NCBI GenBank assembly: GCA_963921825.1
Contig: OY997590.1
Location: 43,727,039 to 43,791,038 of the forward strand
Origin: Erodium maritimum
Lineage: Eukaryota > Streptophyta > Magnoliopsida > Geraniales > Geraniaceae
Direction of reading: 5' to 3'
Length of the DNA stretch: 64,000 nt
Shown here piece after piece: positions 58,353-64,000 of this stretch. Below the pieces are notes generated by a model. That model saw nothing but the letters and a program-made list of their open reading frames with translations, ran no database searches and was not told the origin of the DNA. How positions within the stretch are numbered: the stretch's first letter is position 1; each line of letters starts with the position of its first letter. The translations under genes were made by a program, and so were the position numbers.

Positions 58353-59149
58353 AATTGTTGTACATGGATTGTATTGCTGAATTCATGGCTTCCTAACTAT
58401 TTGTCGGAATCTGCCCTACTCACGACCTCTTGATATGATGTGGGTTGATCTTGGTCAACAGTTACTACATCTTTGTCATCAGTAACGAAGAATCCATATC
58501 TAATAGGGATGTTGCGTAATATATCAGATCTTCTCGGTTCTCGTGTTATTATTTAAGGTTCCACATTTTCTTATTAAGTATCCACTTCGGGGTTCAGGTC
58601 ATTTTGTTGGTCTTAAACTTCATCAAGTTCAATTGTTCTCATTGCCTTGTTTGGAAATGAACTCTTTTTCCAAAAAACATCTTTCTCGAGCTATAAACAT
58701 TTTGTTCTCTTCAAGTTTATAGAAGTAATATCCTATGGCTCATGCTTTTTGTTTACGAGATTTGTTGTATGTTAGCATGTGGGCGATCTCTTTTGTAAGT
58801 GAGGACATTGGGGTGTCAGTTGCGTTTGTGGGTGGCCCTGTCACTGAAGGTTGAGGGAGGATCATGTCGCCACCTCACCGTATACAGCAAACGCAGATGA
58901 CGACAACTCGGCTAAAGGCTTCTCCATTCTTGAATTCGTAATCTCCCTTTTGAGTGTACAGAAGCTTGGGTCTGAAAAAATTGAGGGAATTATCAGAATG
59001 GCCTTTTTTTCTCTAACTAGTAGGGTGACATAAAGGTACGATATTACTTTTATACCCTTTCCACACTTGGAGAAAAAAGATTTGTTTTTTTTTATTTTCC
59101 CCCTCTTTATCCACATGGCCTTATTCTTCCCTCCCAAAGAATCGACCAG
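58353..59149. other. Intergenic spacer, no supported feature
   Basis: Short frames at 58851-59033 and 58862-59137 overlap on opposite strands and have no recognisable domain. No repeats seen. Confidence 0.55.
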
Positions 59150-59712
59150 GTTCTGGGGCGGATATGAGTTTGGGATTCAAACCAAGTTTGGGTCGTGGGC
59201 CGGGTTTCGGGTCAAGAACCTCCTAGGTAATCAAGCTACTTACCACTGGGCTATGTGGTATTTTGTTATTGTATGAATACCTAATAATATTTATTTATTT
59301 GTTTTCAATGGAACTGACAACAAAAGTATATACACGTTTTGGATGTAATGGGATTCAGACCAAGATATAGCCCAAACTAGATGAGACCCTTACCATTGGG
59401 CTACGTTGCATTTTGTTGTTATGTGAGTACCAAATACTATTTATTTATTGGTTTTCATTGAAATTGACAACAAAAATATATACACTTTCTAGATGTAGTG
59501 GGATTCGAACTTAGGAGTATCTAGAATTTAGTTACTTACCACTATGCTATATGGTATTTTGTTATTATATGAATACCCAATAATATTTATTTTTTGGTTT
59601 TCAGTGGAACTGAAAACAAAAATATATATACATTTTTTAGATGTAATGAGATTCAAACACAGGTGTAACCCAAATTAAATGAACCCTTACCACTGGGCTA
59701 AATGAGCTTTTA
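59150..59712. repeat. Four-unit tandem array of about 160-bp units with tRNA-like boxes
   Basis: Each unit has GGGATTC(A/G)(A/G)AC or a close variant, about 45 bp later TTACCACTGGGCTA or a variant, then GTATTTTGTTATT and a AATATTTATTTATT spacer followed by GGTTTTCA(G/T)TGGAACTGA. On the minus strand TAGCCCAGTGGTAA resembles an A box and GTTCGAATCCCA a B box in correct order, so the unit looks like a diverged tRNA-derived repeat. The units differ by about 10-20 percent. No intact tRNA cloverleaf is present. Confidence 0.65.
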
Positions 59713-60289
59713 GTAGGAATGTCCAAAATATGCTTATCTTGTTTATGTTGTGGAATATGGACTTGTCCGTTTTAGAAATATATTCCCTGATCCTCATACT
59801 GCCATGGGAATTATTTTCCACACTCTCAAACTGCTCTAAAAATTCCAACCAGATCTACAACTAGTACTCGACCTGAAATAAATTTACATGTCATGTTTAT
59901 GGATCTGGAAATTATATGCCGGAAAAGAAATCAGATCTGGACATTCTTATACGGATCTATAGATTTTTTGTTAGACCGGAAAAATATTTCCCAAACCTAT
60001 TTTGAGCATCCACCAACACATTAGAATTAAGTCTATTGTTTAACACAAGTGAACATAAAATAAGTTATATAACATTGATACCATAGATCGGTAAATATAT
60101 GAGTTACACATCATTAGAACCTTCATTGGACCCAAAATCCTATTCATCACCTCCTCTTACATGGACCTCCAACACATCATCACCACCTTCATGGACCTCC
60201 GCTTTTTCACCACCTTTTGGGTTTTTTTCTAGGTCTTCCTTGTCAACCTCTTCCTCGCCGATTCGAGGTAGAGGCCGACGAGGAGGATG
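59713..60289. other. Intergenic spacer, no supported gene
   Basis: Contains a 74-residue Ser/Pro-rich frame (60099-60323) that is low-complexity and runs into the tandem repeat at 60302, so I do not call it. AGATCTGGAAATT-type phrases recur here and near 60830-60860. Confidence 0.5.
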
Positions 60290-60510
60290 TCGGCGAGGAA
60301 GAGGTTCTAAGTCAACCATCTAAAATGGTTCTAAGTCAACCATCTAAAAAGGTTCTAAGTCAACCATCTAAAAAGATTCTAAGTCACCACTGAGGAGGAT
60401 ATCATTATCGGCGAGGAGGATGTCGGCGAGGAAGATGTCGTCGACCTCTTCCTCACCGATTGAAGTCAAACTTGAATGGTTCCAAGTCAACCATCTAAAA
60501 AGTTTGTATT
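60290..60510. repeat. Short tandem repeat (23-bp unit) and mirrored GA-rich blocks
   Basis: GGTTCTAAGTCAACCATCTA followed by AAA occurs about three times in tandem (60302-60370) with a diverged copy near 60478. Between them lie repeated GGCGAGGAGGATGTCG and TCGACCTCTTCCTC phrases, also present at 60240-60290, forming partial inverted repeats. Confidence 0.75.
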
Positions 60511-61549
60511 TGTTGATTTTGTAAAGTTTGGAAGGATATTCAAACTTAAGTAGGATTGGTTAATTCAAACTTTTTGTATGTGAATTATGAATGAATGTCA
60601 ATTTCAATGTTCAGTACCTTATACTCTTTTTTTGAGAAACAACAATTTTGTTCTTCTTGTGTCTGTTATTTGTTAATCTGGAAAATTTATACTAGGACGA
60701 GCAGAATATTCATAGATCTTCAATTTATTTTATAGTTGGGATAATTATTCTGGGCATTAATATCCAGATTTAAGTGCCAGTCTGAAAAGTTCATTCCAGA
60801 TCGACACCTAGATCGAATGAGAACATCTCAGATCGCAATTCAGATCTGGCTACCTCTCTTATCAGATCCGGGAGACGGAAAATTACTAACTATAATCACG
60901 AAATTGATGTTCAAATGTAGTTCGAAATAAGTAATTCAATAGCTCGACGAATCAACAAATTGATATTTCGAGTGATTTTAAGTGGAGATGTTGGCCCAAT
61001 TTATAATTGTAGCTTCATCAATTAATTAACGACATGTACTTTTTGGTGAGAAGACTAAAATGGAGGTGACTTGGATGATAACTGATGAGCGTAATTGTGT
61101 TCTAGTTAATTTGACCATTCCCCCTATATTTTACCTAGTTTGTGTCTTGTTTTTATATTTTTAGCGTTTAGTAATAACTGCGCATACTCTCATTCGTGAT
61201 TGATATTTTTCAAGATTTCAAAATATATTAATGATTGATCTTGTTTGTAGGCCGCAAAAAAAGAAAATTATTGACGAAAGAACGAAACAAATCGGGGTTA
61301 AAATGGAGTAGATATGAGCAAAACAGTGAAAATAACATTAAAAATAAAAGAGCGAACCATAGCGCGCCACATGTCGCGTTGACCTGATCAGCACCAGCTC
61401 TTTCTTCTCATATATATTTTTTTAAAATAATAGTCAATAGGGTAAGGTTGGAATTGAGAAACTTTCATTAAAGAGGAGGCTAGTTTGGTGAGAGATAAAA
61501 ATTTAAACCTACATAAGTGACTCTTACAAAAAAAGGCCGTTTTAGTAGT
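60511..61549. other. Intergenic spacer, no supported feature
   Basis: AT-rich, with no ORF above about 60 codons, no recognised repeat ends, and no promoter or terminator I can support. Confidence 0.5.
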
Positions 61550-62223
61550 CAACCCGAAATTTTTTGGGGCCTTTTGGTGTGACCGACTCCGTCTGTGCTA
61601 CGTCGTCCGAATCGTGGTGGGCGCTACTTTGGCTTCATTTGCGGCTTGTTCCGAGCGAAGAGGTCCAAATCAGTTATGAGATGTGGGTTTGGAGAAGATC
61701 GGACTGGCCAACGTATTCGTGGAGAGCAAGTATCTCTGTGGCAATCTTTTCCTACGAACTTAAAGTATATGGGGAGAGATCACTGAACACTTGAAATTCA
61801 AATTCGAGTGTTGTTCGGATTGAGTTTGACTAGCCATGCGACAGGGAAGGGGGGTGGAGGAAGGTGGGAAATGGTGGGATTCCATTCTCCTTCTCAAACC
61901 TCAGGTTGTAATAAGGCACTAAATGGCACCATTCAGGAGGTGTACAAGGATATACTAAATAGGGGAGACAAAAAAACACTCTCTACTGCTACAGTAGCTC
62001 TATGCAGATTCTACAGTAACTTTGATGATCTTCAAGCTTCTGAAGAACATCTAAAGAACAACACAAGCTCATCCTCAGATCCCTACACTCCTTCAGCATC
62101 CTTCATCCTCTATTCCTGGCATTTTATTGACTCCTTGCAACTCAAGAACTCTTGTTTTCTACTTCTCCTCTTATTGGGTCTTTCTCCTCAGCAACTCTGT
62201 TCTCCAGATTCAACCTCAGAAGA
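61550..62223 (+). mobile_element. Probable 5' region of the RRM-type LINE
   Basis: A G/C-richer block directly before ORF1. The exact 5' end is not visible: there is no target duplication within the window because the 3' end lies outside. A 139-residue frame at 61808-62227 overlaps the ORF1 start in another register and shows no domain; it is more likely leader sequence. The part before 61800 may not belong to the LINE. Confidence 0.35.
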
Positions 62224-63999
62224 ATGATAACCTTACAAGAACTCAGTGGTGAACTACTACAACCTGCAGCAGCGCCAGAAGACCAAGTCCAAAAGACCTC
62301 CTCATCCTCCATTGGTCCCCCACCCGGTTTTGAAAAATCTCCGCAGAAACCAACCTTGGCTCAACTAAAGATGAAATCTCAAGATCAACACTCTTCTACC
62401 GACAAGACACAAGAGTACTCTCCTGGTGGTCATACCAAGCTTTTTGATGGAAGAAAGATGTTCTATGACACATTCTTCCAACCTTTAGACTCTGACACTG
62501 ATTCAACCCCAACTTCCTCTGTGGCTAAACTCAGAATTAACCAAAGTCATCACAACACTGCAAAAGGCAAAGCAAAGGTCTATTATGAAGAAGCTGATCA
62601 ATTCCAGCCTACTACTAGTATTCTAAGACAAACATTCCAAAGCAACTCTCATGATTTGGGCAACATTGCTGCATACATCCACAATCTTCCTAGCAGAGCC
62701 ACTGAACCTTGGCTACATAAAATCTTCTCTATAGTAGGAGGCCTCAAAAGAGCTCACATTGCCTCCAAAGTAAACAAACAAGGTAAATACTTTGGATTCT
62801 GCTACTATACAACTCTTCAACAATTTCAGGAGGCTATAAACACTTTCAATGGCTTTACTCTAAATGGATACAAGCTCTATGTTACTCAAGCAAGGGTTAC
62901 CACACTCTCCCTCCAATATAGCAATCCTCTATCCTTTGTGGTTCCTCAAAGGCCTGATACACACACAATGGGTCCCTTAAGACACCAAGGCTCTATAGTG
63001 CTCCTCAAGCAGCAATTAATCAGAAATAGCCATCTTGTCATTGCCCACCATAACTTCACATCACAATCTATTATGGAAAACTTGCATTCTGAACAAGTCT
63101 TTGAGATTCAGGTTAAATCACTTGACAACAAGGTTCTTCTTCTTCATTGCCCAGATCCTCTCTTTGATAAGGAACTCTTGAAGGAAGATGGATACTGGCT
63201 CAATAAATGGCTCACAATCATTGCTGACAGAGAAAGGCTTTGTGAGAAAGAAGGGTGTTTCAAATGGGTTACAATCTATGGTTTTCCTTATCAAGGCTGG
63301 TGTGAAGAGACCTTTGCTACTGCTGTTTCTACCCTCGGGGATTATGTCACTACCCATCCAATCTCAACTACTGGTGTACAAATTGATTCAGCTCTTATCC
63401 GCATACACATCAGCATTCATGAGATACTTGCAACCAAAGTTGATCTCTTCATGGGACATGAGAAATTCTCAATTTGGATCAAAGAAACCAGGGTGGAAGA
63501 AGTTGTTGAGATCATTGGGAAAAGGTTGTCTAGAAGTGAAGAAAGCTCCCAATTTGACTTGAGTTCCTCTGAGGAGGATGTTGATCTTGGTGGAGAAGAA
63601 TCTCCCATTGTTCCTGCCACTGAAACTCCTTTGGATACTGATTTAAGTGAGCCTCCTGCTCTTATACCTTTGGAGGTTGCTGCTGGGGTTGTTGCCATTA
63701 ATGAGCTATCTCCTACACAAGTTCAGCAAGAATTTATTGCAGCCCCTGTTGCATTAATGAAGGAGAATGTTCTGAGGAATGTTCTTGCTCAGGAGAAACA
63801 GTCTACCTCACTCTCTTTAGATAACTTGGTGGTCAGAGATGCTCTAGAAGAAACTGCAATCCTTGAGGAAAATATTGTCACTTTTCGAACCCCTAAGGAC
63901 ACAATTCAGATTCATCTACACAATGATCTTCTTCGGACATCTACTACTGGTATTCCAAAGACAGGTTCATCTGCTCCATTGATTGAGTGTGAACTTTAG
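62152..63999 (+). CDS. LINE (L1 clade) ORF1 protein with an RRM and a DUF4283-like domain
   Basis: 615 residues from 62152, or 591 from the in-frame ATG at 62224 (MITLQELSGE), which I think the likelier start. The N-terminal half is disordered and Ser/Gln-rich with GPPPGFE. An RNA recognition motif follows at about 172-247, with RNP2-like AYIHNL (174-179) and RNP1-like KYFGFCYY (212-219). A DUF4283-like stretch follows at about 328-445, with DGYWLNKWLTII, KWVTIYGFPYQGWCEETF and LGDYV. The C-terminus is acidic (SSSEEDVDLGGEE), with no zinc knuckle seen. RRM-bearing ORF1 proteins are known from the BNR group of plant L1 LINEs, where they act as RNA chaperones in the retrotransposition particle. 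The frame is intact and ends TAG at 63997-63999, one base before the window edge. ORF2 (endonuclease-RT) is expected just outside. A domesticated host gene is the less likely alternative. Confidence 0.7.
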   Translation: MFSTSPLIGSFSSATLFSRFNLRRMITLQELSGELLQPAAAPEDQVQKTSSSSIGPPPGFEKSPQKPTLAQLKMKSQDQHSSTDKTQEYSPGGHTKLFDGRKMFYDTFFQPLDSDTDSTPTSSVAKLRINQSHHNTAKGKAKVYYEEADQFQPTTSILRQTFQSNSHDLGNIAAYIHNLPSRATEPWLHKIFSIVGGLKRAHIASKVNKQGKYFGFCYYTTLQQFQEAINTFNGFTLNGYKLYVTQARVTTLSLQYSNPLSFVVPQRPDTHTMGPLRHQGSIVLLKQQLIRNSHLVIAHHNFTSQSIMENLHSEQVFEIQVKSLDNKVLLLHCPDPLFDKELLKEDGYWLNKWLTIIADRERLCEKEGCFKWVTIYGFPYQGWCEETFATAVSTLGDYVTTHPISTTGVQIDSALIRIHISIHEILATKVDLFMGHEKFSIWIKETRVEEVVEIIGKRLSRSEESSQFDLSSSEEDVDLGGEESPIVPATETPLDTDLSEPPALIPLEVAAGVVAINELSPTQVQQEFIAAPVALMKENVLRNVLAQEKQSTSLSLDNLVVRDALEETAILEENIVTFRTPKDTIQIHLHNDLLRTSTTGIPKTGSSAPLIECEL

Positions 64000-64000
64000 A

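Noticed and set aside
59150-59712. Functional tRNA genes
   Set aside because: Only box-like segments are present; no unit gives a convincing acceptor stem or anticodon arm by eye.
60099-60323. 74-residue Ser/Pro-rich frame
   Set aside because: Low-complexity and runs into a 23-bp tandem repeat.
61808-62227. 139-residue frame as a separate gene
   Set aside because: It overlaps the start of the LINE ORF1 in another register, has no domain and is probably leader sequence.

Overview
This is nuclear DNA from a flowering plant, probably a eudicot (inference). The grounds are GT-AG introns, plant-type Ty1/copia and Ty3/gypsy LTR retrotransposons with tRNA-Met primer sites, a plant OSCA-family gene, and plant MITEs and LINEs. 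I saw no operons, CRISPR, rRNA or functional tRNA genes. One intact host gene is recognisable. Most of the rest is layered transposable elements.

Layout. 1-6568 holds two minus-strand gypsy fragments, the second carrying a 2.8-kb solo LTR. 6569-11612 holds a MULE-like arm, other repeats and a decayed minus-strand Athila/Tat-type LTR that took in a second solo LTR of the same family in the opposite orientation. 11613-18600 is a decayed copia element carrying two sibling MITEs, a probable SINE and an 0.8-kb DNA-transposon insertion. 18892-41620 is a nest: an older minus-strand gypsy element holds a young plus-strand copia element (23837-38174, target duplication GTGGA), which holds a related copia element (29780-35172, target duplication CAAAT). 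A reversed LTR of the same copia family abuts the gypsy LTR at 20101.

41630-45705 has a LINE-derived fragment with a poly-A tail. A foldback Mutator-like element landed in that tail. It carries a fragment of a U-box/ARM E3 ligase gene and was itself hit by a second, smaller foldback element.

45895-56100 is the host gene, a CSC1-like/OSCA membrane channel closest to RXW8. Eleven coding exons stay in frame across every junction and give 747 residues. Its 3.7-kb first coding intron contains a foldback MITE, a gag-only LTR element with target duplication GCCAT, and a TRIM-like remnant. Two ACGTGGC (ABRE/G-box) motifs lie just upstream.

56958-58336 is an ORF-less LINE-like insertion with a 16-bp target duplication. 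59150-59712 is a tandem array with tRNA-like promoter boxes. From about 61800 to the right edge is the 5' part of a LINE whose ORF1 carries an RRM; ORF2 would lie beyond the window.

I found no previously undescribed gene system. The most useful observations are the dated nest, the gene-carrying double foldback next to the host gene, the inverted solo-LTR pair and the conserved LTR hairpin. All identities rest on reading motifs by eye; divergences are hand counts.
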